NCBI RefSeq assembly: GCF_001421965.1
Contig: NZ_LMLP01000001.1
Location: forward strand, 496,001 to 560,000
DNA length: 64,000 bases
DNA from: Sphingomonas sp. Leaf67
Lineage (GTDB): Bacteria; Pseudomonadota; Alphaproteobacteria; Sphingomonadales; Sphingomonadaceae
Reading direction: 5' to 3'
Shown here: piece by piece, positions 44,153 to 54,081 of the stretch
How positions within the stretch are numbered: position 1 is the stretch's first letter
How the letters are laid out: each line of letters starts with the position of its first letter
The notes under the pieces: model-generated
Told to the model about the DNA's origin: nothing
Seen by the model: the letters and a program-made list of their open reading frames with translations, nothing else
The model's database searches: none
Program-made: the position numbers and the translations under genes

Positions 44153-45274
44153 TTAGGCGGTCACGACCCGCAACGCCAGCCCCGCCCGCGTTGCCCGGTA
44201 CAGGGTGCCGCCGGTCAGCGGCGCGGGAACCCCCGTCGTCCCCGGAAAGGTGATCGGCAATCCTCTGAGCGACCGCACCGCCAGATACGCGAACCCCTCG
44301 GCCTCCAGTGCGTCGCCGTCCCAGCCATGGGCGTCGCTCGGCTCGACGACGACACCGGCGCGCTCGGCGATCATCCGCAGCATCACCGGATTATGGCGTC
44401 CGCCCCCGCCGACGATCAGCCGCGTCGGTCGTGCCGGCAGCCGGTCGATCGCCTCGGCGACGCAGGCGGCGGTGAACGCGGTCAGCGTCGCCGCCCCGTC
44501 CGCCGCCGATAGTCCCCGCGCGGGCTGGATCGTGAAGTCATGCCGGTCGAGCGATTTCGGGACGGCCAAGTCGAAGAACGGATGGTCGAGCATGGCGGTC
44601 AGCACCGCCGCATCGACCTGTCCCGACGCGGCCAGCGCACCGCCTTCGTCAAAGCGTGCGCCGCTTTCCGCCTCGACCCAGCTATCGACCAGACCATTGG
44701 CCGGACCGGTGTCGAACGCGACCAGGTCGTCGCCGTCGCCGACATAGGTGATGTTGCCGACTCCGCCGAGGTTCAGCACCGCGACCGGCCGCGCCATCCC
44801 CGCCGCCCGCGCGGCATGATAGACCGGCAGCAACGGCGCCCCTTGTCCGCCAGCCCGCACATCGTCGACGCGCAGATCGGCGACGACATCGATCCCGGTC
44901 GCCGCCGCCAGCGCCGCGCCGTCGCCCAGCTGCCACGTCCAGCCCTTGTCGGGACGATGGGCAACCGTCTGGCCATGGAAACCGATCACATCGACCGCCC
45001 GCGCCTCGATCCCCGCCCGCTCCAGCAGCGCGGCGACGGCGGCGGCGTGGGTACGCGTCAGCAACGTCTCCGCCCGCTCGATCAACGGATGCTCGCCCGG
45101 ATCGTTGAACAGCAGCGCCAGCTCGGTCGCAGCGGACAAGGCAGCGCGGTCCTCATCGCTGTACGGCGACCCGACGAACGCCACCGGTCGCACATCGCTC
45201 TCACCATCGGTTTCGAGCAGCGCCGCGTCGATCCCGTCGAGCGAGGTTCCAGACATCAGACCGATCGCAAGCAT
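44153..45274 (-). CDS. anmK: anhydro-N-acetylmuramic acid kinase
   Basis: A 373-residue enzyme that opens and phosphorylates 1,6-anhydro-MurNAc to MurNAc-6-phosphate during peptidoglycan recycling. Diagnostic stretches are [21 protein letters not shown] at the N-terminus, [49 protein letters not shown] and [16 protein letters not shown]. The ATG at 45274 follows GGAGAAG and gives the family length; longer upstream starts lack homology. It is divergent from tyrS by about 113 nt, a pairing of anmK and tyrS that is common in proteobacteria. Confidence 0.95.
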   Translation of the reverse strand: MLAIGLMSGTSLDGIDAALLETDGESDVRPVAFVGSPYSDEDRAALSAATELALLFNDPGEHPLIERAETLLTRTHAAAVAALLERAGIEARAVDVIGFHGQTVAHRPDKGWTWQLGDGAALAAATGIDVVADLRVDDVRAGGQGAPLLPVYHAARAAGMARPVAVLNLGGVGNITYVGDGDDLVAFDTGPANGLVDSWVEAESGARFDEGGALAASGQVDAAVLTAMLDHPFFDLAVPKSLDRHDFTIQPARGLSAADGAATLTAFTAACVAEAIDRLPARPTRLIVGGGGRHNPVMLRMIAERAGVVVEPSDAHGWDGDALEAEGFAYLAVRSLRGLPITFPGTTGVPAPLTGGTLYRATRAGLALRVVTA

Positions 45275-45387
45275 GGACTTCTCCGCCAGGCGTTCATCCC
45301 GCCCCATACACGCTTCATACCACCATCCCGGCAAGCGCGAAGTCGAGATCCGTGGACTTTGGTGCGGTGCCGACGCTACACGACCGC

Positions 45388-46614
45388 ATGACCGCATACA
45401 CGTCCGACCTGCTGCGCACCCTGTCCGAACGGGGCTATATCCATCAGCTGACCGATGCCGCCGGCCTCGACGCGCTGGCGAACCGGCAGGTCGTGCCGGG
45501 CTATATCGGCTTCGATCCGACCGCGCCGTCGCTGCACGTCGGCAGCCTCGTGCAGATCATGCTCTTGCGCCGGATGCAGCAGGCCGGGCACAAGCCGATC
45601 GTGCTGATGGGCGGCGGCACCGGCAAGATCGGTGATCCCAGCTTCAAGGACGAAGCGCGCAAGCTGTTGGCCGAGGACGGCATCTCGGCCAACGTCGCGT
45701 CGATCAAGCGCATCTTCGAACGCTTCCTGACCTTCGGCGACGGCGCGTCGGATGCGATGATGGTCGACAATGCCGACTGGCTCGACGCGCTCGAATATAT
45801 CCCGTTCCTGCGCGAGGTCGGGCAGCATTTCTCGGTCAACCGGATGCTGTCGTTCGATTCGGTGAAGTTGCGGCTCGATCGCGAACAGTCGCTGTCGTTC
45901 CTCGAATTCAACTACATGATCCTGCAAGCCTACGACTTCCGCGAATTGTCGCAGCGTCATGGCTGTCGCCTGCAAATGGGCGGCAGCGATCAGTGGGGGA
46001 ACATCGTCAACGGCATCGAACTTGCCCGGCGGATGGACGGCACCGAGGTCTATGGCGTCACGACCCCGCTGATCACCACGGCCGACGGTGGCAAGATGGG
46101 CAAGACCATGTCGGGTGCGGTCTGGCTGCACGAGGACCAGCTGCCGCATTTCGATTACTGGCAATTCTGGCGCAACACCGACGACCGCGATGTCGGCCGC
46201 TTCCTGCGCCTGTTCACCGACCTGCCCCTTGACGAGATCGCCCGGCTGGAAGCGTTGCAGGGTGCCGAGATCAACGAGGCGAAGAAGATCCTCGCCAACG
46301 AAGCGACCGCCATGTGTCGCGGTGCCGATGCCGCGGCCGGTGCCGCCGAAACCGCGCGCCGGACGTTCGAAGAAGGCTTAGCGGGCGACACGCTCCCGAC
46401 CTTCGGCGTCAGCGGCGCGATCAACGTCGTCGATGCGCTGGTCGCGCTGCACCTCGCCGCGTCGAAGGGCGAGGCACGCCGCCTGATCAAGGGCGGCGGC
46501 GCGCGCGTCGATGGCGAGCGGGTCGTCGACGAAGCGCAGGTCATCGCCGTCGACGCACCGGTGCGCGTATCGGCGGGGAAGAAGAACCACGGCCTGCTGA
46601 CCCCGGCGGCCTGA
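45388..46614 (+). CDS. tyrS: tyrosyl-tRNA synthetase
   Basis: A 408-residue class I synthetase that charges tRNA-Tyr. The HIGH-type motif lies in [18 protein letters not shown], tyrosine and ATP contacts in [13 protein letters not shown] and [16 protein letters not shown], and the KMSKS-type loop reads [14 protein letters not shown]. The C-terminal S4 RNA-binding domain includes [19 protein letters not shown]. The ATG at 45388 matches the usual start of the family ([16 protein letters not shown]); a GTG at 45352 would add 12 residues and has a GAGATC site, so it is not excluded. The organism appears to use the standard TyrRS type with a single catalytic unit. Confidence 0.96.
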   Translation: MTAYTSDLLRTLSERGYIHQLTDAAGLDALANRQVVPGYIGFDPTAPSLHVGSLVQIMLLRRMQQAGHKPIVLMGGGTGKIGDPSFKDEARKLLAEDGISANVASIKRIFERFLTFGDGASDAMMVDNADWLDALEYIPFLREVGQHFSVNRMLSFDSVKLRLDREQSLSFLEFNYMILQAYDFRELSQRHGCRLQMGGSDQWGNIVNGIELARRMDGTEVYGVTTPLITTADGGKMGKTMSGAVWLHEDQLPHFDYWQFWRNTDDRDVGRFLRLFTDLPLDEIARLEALQGAEINEAKKILANEATAMCRGADAAAGAAETARRTFEEGLAGDTLPTFGVSGAINVVDALVALHLAASKGEARRLIKGGGARVDGERVVDEAQVIAVDAPVRVSAGKKNHGLLTPAA

Positions 46615-46674
46615 CTTCTCCCCACCCATTCCGTGCTCGAAGCAAACGGATGGGGACCGGATTGCAAAGACCCC

Positions 46675-47115
46675 CTATCCCCGCCGGATCAGCATCGCCC
46701 CCACCAGCACCAGCCCGACTCCGGCCAGCCGTACCGCGCTGATCGGCGTTCGCGGCAGACCAATCAATCCGAAGCGATCGATGACGACCGCCGCGACCAC
46801 CTGCGCCGCGATCATGATCGTCAGCATCGACGCCAGGCCCAGCCGCGGCGCGGCGAACGCCGCCGCCGCGACGAAGAACGCGCCATAGGCTCCGCCCAGA
46901 AACATCCACGGCCGCGCATCGCGCAGGTTCGCCAGCGGCGTCCGGTCGGCCATCAACCACACGCCCGTCAGGATCACCGTCCCGACCGCGAACGACACCA
47001 GCGCCGCCAGCAACACCGACCCGATGCTCCGCCCCAGCGCAGCATTGGTCGACGGCTGCACGGCAAGGCCGATACCGCCGAGCAGGGCAACGATCAGGGG
47101 AGCAAGGGCGTTCAT
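46675..47115 (-). CDS. DMT-superfamily small transporter (DUF606/YdcZ type)
   Basis: A 146-residue protein with five predicted membrane helices, of the DUF606 group within the drug/metabolite transporter superfamily. The conserved signature is PLIVALLGGIGLAVQPSTNA near the N-terminus, with WMFLGGAYGAFFVAAAAFA in the middle and LIGLPRTPISAVRLAGVGLV towards the end. Family members are half-size and probably work as dimers; substrates are largely unknown. The start at 47115 is preferred over an upstream frame. It is convergent with tyrS, 60 nt apart, and its upstream region consists of REP-like palindromes. Confidence 0.85.
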   Translation of the reverse strand: MNALAPLIVALLGGIGLAVQPSTNAALGRSIGSVLLAALVSFAVGTVILTGVWLMADRTPLANLRDARPWMFLGGAYGAFFVAAAAFAAPRLGLASMLTIMIAAQVVAAVVIDRFGLIGLPRTPISAVRLAGVGLVLVGAMLIRRG

Positions 47116-47160
47116 GGCTGCTGCGCTATCGAGTGGAAGCTGCCGACGCAACCAAACCTC

Positions 47161-47391
47161 CCGTCATTCCGGCGAAAGCCGGAATCCACGGCCGCGGTGC
47201 CGTTCCGTCCCCATCGTGACCACCCGACACAATAAATTCTGGCCTGCGCCGGAATGACGAATGTGTAGATGCACACCGCCCGCCCCCCAATCGTCATTCC
47301 CGCGAAGGCGGGAATCCATACGCGCCAACGGCCCGGCTTCACTCGCAACGTCAGCGCATATGGACTCCCGCCTGCGCGGGCGTGACGAATG
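47161..47391. repeat. cluster of four CGTCATTCC-type palindromic repeats
   Basis: Four related units occupy the gap between recG and the DMT gene: CGTCATTCCGGCGAAAGCCG... at 47161-47191 (plus), an inverted copy at 47236-47260, CGTCATTCCCGCGAAGGCGG... at 47292-47320 (plus) and an inverted copy at 47361-47391. Each unit is itself a short hairpin, and alternating orientation makes two composite palindromes, the usual arrangement of REP/BIME-like repeats. Confidence 0.9.
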
Positions 47392-47403
47392 TGCGGGTAG
47401 CCA

Positions 47404-49464
47404 TCACCCCGACCGCAACCGCCCGACCCCCGCATCCCGCTCGAACAGATACAGCGCCACCCGCGCCGCCTGCCCCCTTGGCCCCTCCAGCCCGCCATCC
47501 CGATCGACCAGCAAGCGCGCATCGGCATTGGCGACCGGCAGCAACTCGCCCAGCATCTCAGGGCTGGCCAGCCGGAACATAGCCTCCCCCGATTGCCGCG
47601 TGCCCAGCAACTCGCCGCCACCGCGCAGCCGCAAATCCTCCTCGGCGATGCGAAAGCCGTCATTGCTCTCGCGCATCAGCGCCAGCCGCGCGCGCGACGT
47701 TTCCGACAGCGCATTGCCCCGCAACAACAGGCACACCGACTTGCCGCCGCCCCGCCCGACGCGCCCACGCAACTGGTGCAACTGCGCGAGGCCGAACCGG
47801 TCCGCCGCCTCGATCACGATCAGCGTCGCATTGGGCACATCGACACCGACCTCGATCACGGTCGTCGCCACCAGCACGCCGGCGCGGGCCGCCGAGAACT
47901 CGGCCATCACCGCGTCCTTTTCGAGCGGCTTCATCCGTCCATGGACTAGCGCGACCTTGTCGCCGAACCGCTGCCGCAGCGCCTCCGCGCGCGCTTCGGC
48001 GGCGGCAAGGTCGGACTTCTCGCTCTCCTCGACCAGCGGGCATACCCAATAGGCCTGCTTCCCCGCCGACAGATGCCGCGCAAGGCCGTCGATCACCGCG
48101 TCGAGCTTGTCCTCCGACATCACCACCGTCTCGATCGGCTCGCGCCCCGGCGGCATCTCGTCGAGGCGGCTGACGTCCATCTCGCCATATTGCGCCAGCG
48201 TCAGCGTGCGCGGGATCGGCGTCGCGGTCATCACCAGCAGATGCGGCGGCCGCACCGCCTTCGCCTGCAACATCATCCGCTGCGCCACGCCGAAACGATG
48301 CTGTTCGTCGACCACCACCAGCCCCAGATCGCGATACGCCACCGCCTCCTGAAAGATCGCGTGCGTGCCGACCAATATGTCGATCGACCCGTCGGCCAAC
48401 CCCATCAGCACGCCCTCGCGCACCCGCCCCTTGTCACGGCCCGTCAGCGCGGCGACGGTGACGCCCGTCCCCGCCAACTGCCGCTGCAACGTCGCATAAT
48501 GTTGCCGCGCAAGAATTTCGGTCGGGGCCAGCAGTGCGCCTTGCGCCCCGCCCTCGACCGCGATCAGCAACGCCATCAGCGCGACCAGCGTCTTGCCCGA
48601 CCCGACATCGCCCTGCAGCAGCCGCAGCATCGGCTGGGTCTGCGCCATATCGCCCTCGATCTCACCGATCGTCCGCGACTGCGCACCGGTCGGTTTGTAC
48701 GGCAGGTCGAGCTTTGCCCGCAGCCGCCAGTCGCCGGTCAGCGACCGCCCCTTGCGCGCCCGCGCCTCGCCGCGCACCAGCAACAGCGCCAGCTGGTTGG
48801 CGAACACCTCGTCATAGGCCAGCCGCGCGCGCGCCTTGGCATCGGCCGGATCGGCATGAATGCGTGCCAGTGCCTCCTTCCACGCCGGCCAGCCATGCTT
48901 GGCCAGCAAACTCGGCTCGATCCATTCGGGCAGGTCGGGCGCATGCTCGATCGCCTGCGCCGCCAGCAGCCCGACCCGGCGCGAGGTCAGCCCCTCGGAC
49001 AGCGGATAGATCGCTTCACGCTCGGGCAACGAATCCGCTTCATCGACGGGCAGCACATGGTCGGGATGGACCATCTGCAATTCCTGGCCATACGACTCCA
49101 GCTTGCCCGACACCAGCCGCGTCTCGCCCAGCGGGAACAGCTTCTTCACCCAGCCCGACGATCCGCCGAAATAGGTCAGGTTGACGATGTTGCCATGCTT
49201 GTCCGCCGCATGGACCCGGGTCGGCCCGCGCCCGGCACTGACCCGGTAATCGGTCGCGGTCAGCGAAATCGCGATCACCCGCCCGGCATCCTGCACCATC
49301 AACTCGTCGCGCCGCAGCCGGTCGACCCACCCGGTCGGCAGGTGGAACGCGACATCGACCACGCGCCGCAGCTTCAACCGGTCGAGCGGCTTGGCCAGCG
49401 CCGGCCCCACGCCTTTCAGCGTGATGACTTCGGCAAACAGCGGGTTGAGCAGATCGGGACGCAT
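47404..49464 (-). CDS. recG: ATP-dependent DNA helicase RecG
   Basis: A 686-residue helicase that reverses stalled forks and migrates Holliday junctions. The N-terminal wedge domain (LKGVGPALAKPLDRLKLRRV) has an OB fold. The motor shows Walker A LLQGDVGSGKTLVALMAL, the DEQH box VVVDEQHRFGVAQR, TATPIPRTLTL, and the TRG-region motif QLHQLRGRVGRGG. The length is typical. The recG-sdhE-mfd order, with recG divergent from sdhE, is a conserved alphaproteobacterial arrangement. The ATG at 49464 is clear. The stop is followed by the REP-like cluster at 47161-47391. Confidence 0.97.
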   Translation of the reverse strand: MRPDLLNPLFAEVITLKGVGPALAKPLDRLKLRRVVDVAFHLPTGWVDRLRRDELMVQDAGRVIAISLTATDYRVSAGRGPTRVHAADKHGNIVNLTYFGGSSGWVKKLFPLGETRLVSGKLESYGQELQMVHPDHVLPVDEADSLPEREAIYPLSEGLTSRRVGLLAAQAIEHAPDLPEWIEPSLLAKHGWPAWKEALARIHADPADAKARARLAYDEVFANQLALLLVRGEARARKGRSLTGDWRLRAKLDLPYKPTGAQSRTIGEIEGDMAQTQPMLRLLQGDVGSGKTLVALMALLIAVEGGAQGALLAPTEILARQHYATLQRQLAGTGVTVAALTGRDKGRVREGVLMGLADGSIDILVGTHAIFQEAVAYRDLGLVVVDEQHRFGVAQRMMLQAKAVRPPHLLVMTATPIPRTLTLAQYGEMDVSRLDEMPPGREPIETVVMSEDKLDAVIDGLARHLSAGKQAYWVCPLVEESEKSDLAAAEARAEALRQRFGDKVALVHGRMKPLEKDAVMAEFSAARAGVLVATTVIEVGVDVPNATLIVIEAADRFGLAQLHQLRGRVGRGGGKSVCLLLRGNALSETSRARLALMRESNDGFRIAEEDLRLRGGGELLGTRQSGEAMFRLASPEMLGELLPVANADARLLVDRDGGLEGPRGQAARVALYLFERDAGVGRLRSG

Positions 49465-49534
49465 GACTATCTGGTCCTATATCCGAACCGGCGGCCGCTG
49501 CCAGCGTCCGTCGGTCAATCGCCATTGGAGTCCC

Positions 49535-49801
49535 ATGGACCGCGAGACCCGCCTCAAGCGCCTGAAATTCCGCAGCTGGCATCGCGGCACCCGCGAAGCC
49601 GACCTGATGATCGGCGGCTATTTCGATGCGCACGCCGCGACATGGAGCGACGCGGACATGGACTGGTTCGAGGTCTTTCTCGAGGAACAGGACGTCGACA
49701 TCATGGCATGGGCGATGGGCGTACAGCCCGCGCCGGCGCAGTTCGACCACCCGGTCCTGCACGCGATGCGGAAAATGGATTTCGTGCCGGTATCGCGGTG
49801 A
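49535..49801 (+). CDS. sdhE: succinate dehydrogenase assembly factor 2 (SdhE)
   Basis: An 88-residue helical protein that promotes covalent attachment of FAD to the flavoprotein subunit of succinate dehydrogenase. The diagnostic motif RGTREADLMIGGYFDAH (RGxxExD) lies at residues 17-33, with DMDWFEVFLEEQDVDIMAW after it. The length is right for the SdhE/SDHAF2/YgfY family. The TTGGAG site precedes the ATG by 4 nt. No sdh genes lie in the window. The downstream gap to mfd is filled by G/C-rich palindromes. Confidence 0.94.
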   Translation: MDRETRLKRLKFRSWHRGTREADLMIGGYFDAHAATWSDADMDWFEVFLEEQDVDIMAWAMGVQPAPAQFDHPVLHAMRKMDFVPVSR

Positions 49802-49813
49802 ACTGAACGATCT

Positions 49814-49911
49814 CCCTCTCCCCGCTCGCGGGGAGAGGGCCGGGGAGAGGGGCAGTAACGAAGCGCCGCGCACTCCCCCTCTCCCAACCCTCTCCCCCAT
49901 CGGGGAGAGGG
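49814..49911. repeat. CCCTCTCCCC-type palindromic repeat cluster before mfd
   Basis: A 12-bp stem at 49814-49839 (CCCTCTCCCCGC against GCGGGGAGAGGG, 2-nt loop) and a 10-bp stem at 49888-49911 (loop CATC) enclose a further pairing of GGGGAGAGGGG with CCCCCTCTCCC. This is a REP-like composite palindrome and ends only 14 nt before the mfd start. Confidence 0.85.
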
Positions 49912-49925
49912 CTATTAGGTAGCCG

Positions 49926-52900
49926 ATGCCCGACCTCTCCAAGATCCTGTCCGCCCCCCGCTCGCTGACCCTCTCGGGCGTGCCCGCAGGCTTCCTGCCC
50001 GCCCTGCTCGCCGACCTTGCCCGTGGCAGCAAGGGCGACCTCGTCTACATCGCGCCCGATGAAGCGACGATGCGCGCCATCGCTACCACCGCCCCCTTCT
50101 TCGCCCCCGACCTCTCGGTCCTGCAATTCCCGGCATGGGACTGCCTGCCCTATGACCGCGCTAGCCCGACGCTGCGGTCGATGGCCGAGCGGCTGTCGGC
50201 ACTCCACACGCTCCAGTCTAAGGCGAAGGGCCCCCGCCTGATCGTCACCACCGTCAACGCCGCGACCCAGCGGACGCTGACCCCGTTCCGCATCCGTCAG
50301 CTCGTCGCGCGCCTCGCGCCCGGCGAGCGCATCTCGCTCCCCCGTCTCTCCACGCTGCTGCAAGCCAACGGCTACAACCGCGTCGACACCGTCCACGACG
50401 CCGGCGAGTTCGCGGTGCGCGGCGGTCTAGTCGACCTGTGGCCCTCCGGCTCCGATTCGGGTCTCCGCCTCGACTTCTTCGGCGACGAGATCGAAACCGT
50501 CCGCACTTTCAGCCCCGAGGACCAGCGCACCACCGGCCGCGTCGACGGCTTCACCCTGCTCCCCGCCTCCGAAGCCTTGCTCGACGAAGAGTCGATCAAG
50601 CGCTTCCGCACCCGCTACCGCGAGAAATTCGGCGCGACCGCGACCGGCGACCCGATCTATCAGGCGATCAGCGACGGCCGCCGCCTGTCGGGCATGGAAC
50701 ACTGGCTGCCCTTTTTCGAAGAGCGGCTCGAAACCTTCTTCGACCACCTCTCCCCCGAAGCGGTCATCGTCCGCGACGCGGGCGTGCCGGCCGCCGCCGA
50801 ACAGCGGTTCGAATCGATCGCCGACTATCACACCAACCGCGTCCGCGCGCAGACCAGCGATCCCGGCAGCTACCGCCCGCTGCTCCCCGCGGCGCTCTAT
50901 CTATCGGCCGACGAATGGGTCGAGCGCCTGTCGGACACCGCCGCGCATCAGGTCACGCCCTTCCACGCCCCCGACAGCGCGACCTCGGTCGATTTCGAGG
51001 TCGACGGCCCCCGCGACTTCACCCCCGAACGCACGCAACAGGCGAACATCTACGAAGCGGTCGTCGATCACATCGCGGCGCTTCGCAAACAGGGCCGCAA
51101 ACCGATCCTCGCCAGCTATTCGGAGGGTGCGCGTGAGCGGTTGATGGGCCTGCTCGCCGATCACGACCTGACCGGCGTCTCGACCGTCGAGACGTGGCAG
51201 CAGGCGCTGGGCGGTGCGAAGTCGACCGTGTCGTTCGTCGTCCTGCCGCTCGACCATGGCTTCACCGCCGCCGACGTCGCAGTCCTGACTGAACAGGACA
51301 TGCTCGGCGACCGCCTCGTCCGCCGCGCCAAGCGCCGCAAGAATACCGACGCCTTTCTCCAGGAGCTCGCCACCCTCTCCCCCGGCGACCTTGTCGTCCA
51401 TGCCGATCACGGCATCGGCCGCTATGTCGGACTGACGCAGGTGCCGGTGGCCAAGGCCCCGCACGACTGCGTCCAGCTCGAATATGCCGGCGGCGACAAG
51501 CTCTACGTGCCGGTCGAAAACCTCGAAGTCCTCAGCCGCTACGGCGCGGGCGAGGAAGGCGCATCGCTCGACCGCCTGGGCGGCGAGGCATGGCAGCGGC
51601 GCAAGGCACGGATGAAGGATCGCATCCGCGAGATCGCGGGTGACCTCATCGCCACCGCCGCCAAGCGCGCGATGCGCCCTGCCGACATAGCCGAACCCGA
51701 CAGCGGCGGCTACCCCGCCTTCGTCGACCGTTTCCCCTATCAGGAAACCGACGATCAGGAACGCGCCATCGCCGACGTTCTCGAAGACCTCGGCGCCGGC
51801 CGGCCGATGGACCGCTTGGTCGTCGGCGATGTCGGTTTCGGCAAGACCGAGGTCGCACTGCGCGCCGCCTTCGTCGCCGCCATGGCCGGAATGCAGGTCG
51901 CGATCGTGTGTCCCACGACCCTCCTCGCCCGCCAGCATTACAACAACTTCAAGGCGCGCTTCGAAGGCTTCCCGATCGAAATCGGCCGCCTCTCCCGCCT
52001 CGTCACCGCGACCGAGGCGAAGAAGGTCCGCGACGGCCTGACCGACGGTACGATCGACGTCGTCGTCGGCACCCATGCCGTACTGTCGAAACAGGTCGAT
52101 TTCAAACGTCTCGGCCTCGTCATCGTCGATGAGGAACAGCGCTTCGGCGTGACGCACAAGGAACGGCTGAAGGCGATGAAGGCCGACGTCCACGTCCTGA
52201 CGCTGACCGCCACCCCGATCCCGCGCACGTTGCAGATGGCGATGTCGGGCCTGCGCGAACTCTCGGTGATCCAGACCCCGCCGGTCGATCGCCTCGCGGT
52301 CCGCACCTACATCATGCCATGGGACCCGGTCGTCCTGCGCGAGGCGTTGCTGCGCGAACATTATCGCGGCGGCCAAGCCTATTTCGTCACCCCGCGCATC
52401 GCAGACCTGCCCGATATCGAGAAATTCCTGACGGAAGAAATTCCCGAAATCCGCTACGTCGTCGCCCACGGCCAGATGGCCCCGACCGAGGTCGAGGAAC
52501 GCATGTCGGCCTTTTACGACAAGCGGTACGACCTGCTCGTCTCGACCACCATCGTCGAATCCGGCCTCGACATTCCGTCGGCCAACACCCTCATCATCAA
52601 CCGCGCCGACAAGTTCGGCCTGGCGCAACTCTATCAGCTGCGCGGCCGCGTCGGCCGGTCGAAGACCCGCGCCTATGCGTACATGACCACGCCCCCCGAA
52701 CGGCTGGTCAGCGAGGCGGCGGAAAAGCGGCTAAAGGTCCTGTCCGACCTCGAATCGCTCGGCGCCGGCTTCCAGCTTGCCAGCCATGACCTCGACATTC
52801 GCGGTGCCGGCAACATGCTCGGCGACGAACAATCGGGCCATATCAAGGAAGTCGGCTTCGAACTCTACCAGTCGATGCTTGAGGAGGCTATCCTCGACGC

Positions 52901-53384
52901 CAAGGCCGGCGGCATCCGCGACGACAAGCCCAAGGACTTCTCCCCCGCGATCACCGTCGACGCGCCGATCCTGATCCCGGAGGACTATGTCCCCGACCTC
53001 GACCTGCGCATGGGCCTGTACCGCCGCCTCAACGACGTCGAGGACCGCGCCGGCATCGACGCCTTCGCCACCGAACTGATCGACCGTTTCGGCAAACTGC
53101 CGCTCGCCACCGCCAACCTGCTGCAACTGATCGAGGCGAAGCTGAACGCGAAGAAGGCCTGCGTCGCCAAGATCGACATCGGCGCCAAGGGTGCGATCGT
53201 CAGCTTCCACGAAGACAAGTTCCCGAGCGTCGAAGGGCTGCTCGCCTATGTCGACAAGCTGGCCGGCACCGCCAAGCTGCGCCCCGACATGAAACTGGTC
53301 ATCAGCCGCAGCTTCGGCGACCCGCAAGCCCGCCTGAACGCAGCGCTACAGATTTCGCGGGGGCTGGCGAAGGCGGCTGGGTAG
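49926..53384 (+). CDS. mfd: transcription-repair coupling factor Mfd
   Basis: An 1152-residue translocase that removes stalled RNA polymerase and recruits UvrA. The N-terminal UvrB-like modules include QFPAWDCLPYDRASPTLRSM and LLQANGYNRVDTVHDAGEFA. The RNA polymerase interaction domain contains GDLVVHADHGIGRYVGLTQV. The motor has Walker A LVVGDVGFGKTEVALRA, LVIVDEEQRFGVTHKE, TLTATPIPRTLQMAM and QLRGRVGRSKTRAYAY. The C-terminal TRCF domain begins near LGAGFQLASHDLDIRGAGNM. The length is standard. Its motor is homologous to that of RecG, encoded a few kilobases upstream. Confidence 0.97.
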   Translation: MPDLSKILSAPRSLTLSGVPAGFLPALLADLARGSKGDLVYIAPDEATMRAIATTAPFFAPDLSVLQFPAWDCLPYDRASPTLRSMAERLSALHTLQSKAKGPRLIVTTVNAATQRTLTPFRIRQLVARLAPGERISLPRLSTLLQANGYNRVDTVHDAGEFAVRGGLVDLWPSGSDSGLRLDFFGDEIETVRTFSPEDQRTTGRVDGFTLLPASEALLDEESIKRFRTRYREKFGATATGDPIYQAISDGRRLSGMEHWLPFFEERLETFFDHLSPEAVIVRDAGVPAAAEQRFESIADYHTNRVRAQTSDPGSYRPLLPAALYLSADEWVERLSDTAAHQVTPFHAPDSATSVDFEVDGPRDFTPERTQQANIYEAVVDHIAALRKQGRKPILASYSEGARERLMGLLADHDLTGVSTVETWQQALGGAKSTVSFVVLPLDHGFTAADVAVLTEQDMLGDRLVRRAKRRKNTDAFLQELATLSPGDLVVHADHGIGRYVGLTQVPVAKAPHDCVQLEYAGGDKLYVPVENLEVLSRYGAGEEGASLDRLGGEAWQRRKARMKDRIREIAGDLIATAAKRAMRPADIAEPDSGGYPAFVDRFPYQETDDQERAIADVLEDLGAGRPMDRLVVGDVGFGKTEVALRAAFVAAMAGMQVAIVCPTTLLARQHYNNFKARFEGFPIEIGRLSRLVTATEAKKVRDGLTDGTIDVVVGTHAVLSKQVDFKRLGLVIVDEEQRFGVTHKERLKAMKADVHVLTLTATPIPRTLQMAMSGLRELSVIQTPPVDRLAVRTYIMPWDPVVLREALLREHYRGGQAYFVTPRIADLPDIEKFLTEEIPEIRYVVAHGQMAPTEVEERMSAFYDKRYDLLVSTTIVESGLDIPSANTLIINRADKFGLAQLYQLRGRVGRSKTRAYAYMTTPPERLVSEAAEKRLKVLSDLESLGAGFQLASHDLDIRGAGNMLGDEQSGHIKEVGFELYQSMLEEAILDAKAGGIRDDKPKDFSPAITVDAPILIPEDYVPDLDLRMGLYRRLNDVEDRAGIDAFATELIDRFGKLPLATANLLQLIEAKLNAKKACVAKIDIGAKGAIVSFHEDKFPSVEGLLAYVDKLAGTAKLRPDMKLVISRSFGDPQARLNAALQISRGLAKAAG

Positions 53385-53562
53385 TGGCCGCAGTTCCCGT
53401 TTTTCCGTCAAGATCGGCCATTTCGAAGATGTTCGATCGGGAACAGGTTAGGGAAGGCGAACCCCGCAGGCGTCCGTCAGCCCAATCGGGAAGCCGATAC
53501 AAGGTTGATTGCGATAGGCCGTAATAGAGGGTATCCGTCAACTCATCCTGCGGAGTGTCGAT

Positions 53563-54081
53563 GTGATACCGGACAGCTTTGGCAACATTCCGCTCCAGAA
53601 GTGCTTCGGCTGCGGGGGGCTTTTTCCTGAAGAATCGGGCCCGACGCATAAATACATGCTTTCAACCGCAGGTTGCTGGTCTTCCTACGGCGATCTGCTG
53701 GCACGGGAATATGAAAGCCCGGTTCTTTTCGGGGCTGTTTATAGACTGACGGTTGACGCTTATGCGCTACAGCACCCCGGCGACATTGGTGATCGCCGAG
53801 CAATCCAGTCGGTGTGGGTGCATTATGCTGCCTTATATCTAGCCTTCGAGCAGAAACGTCCGCTCGCAGATATCCCGCCGGTCATGCAGAAGTTGGCTGG
53901 CGGTAGTTTCCTCCCGTTGCCGACAATCCCGGCGCTCTTCGAGGTAACGCACGCCGACGTCATCGCCGGGCCGGTCGCTAGCCATGCCGTTCTGGTGCGT
54001 GATTGGGCGCAATGCGCCTACCACGCCTGGAACGCTTTGCATCAGCCAACCAAGGACCTTCTCAATCGAATAGGGCTCTGA
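53563..54081 (+). CDS. DUF5946 family protein
   Basis: A 172-residue cytosolic protein of unknown function. Residues 14-40 carry a zinc-finger-like pattern, CFGCGGLFPEESGPTHKYM, then GCW, and a later AYALQHPGD plus WVHYAALYLAFEQ helix, which are the traits of the DUF5946 family. The GTG start at 53563 follows GGAG by 7 nt. Codon usage is visibly less GC-biased at third positions than in mfd or the porin gene, and the gene is isolated between 178-nt and 229-nt gaps. Recent acquisition is possible. I cannot name a reaction or partner. Confidence 0.75.
   Translation: MIPDSFGNIPLQKCFGCGGLFPEESGPTHKYMLSTAGCWSSYGDLLAREYESPVLFGAVYRLTVDAYALQHPGDIGDRRAIQSVWVHYAALYLAFEQKRPLADIPPVMQKLAGGSFLPLPTIPALFEVTHADVIAGPVASHAVLVRDWAQCAYHAWNALHQPTKDLLNRIGL

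Noticed and set aside
46618-46674. Hairpin between tyrS and the DMT gene as terminator
   Set aside because: The stem has a bulge, a 13-nt loop and no T-tract on either strand; too weak to list.
47161-47391. CRISPR-like repetition
   Set aside because: Units alternate in orientation, vary in sequence and have no regular unique spacers, so they are REP-like palindromes.
53302-53649. Minus-strand frame between mfd and the DUF5946 gene
   Set aside because: It overlaps both genes, has no ribosome site and no recognisable motif; treated as non-coding.
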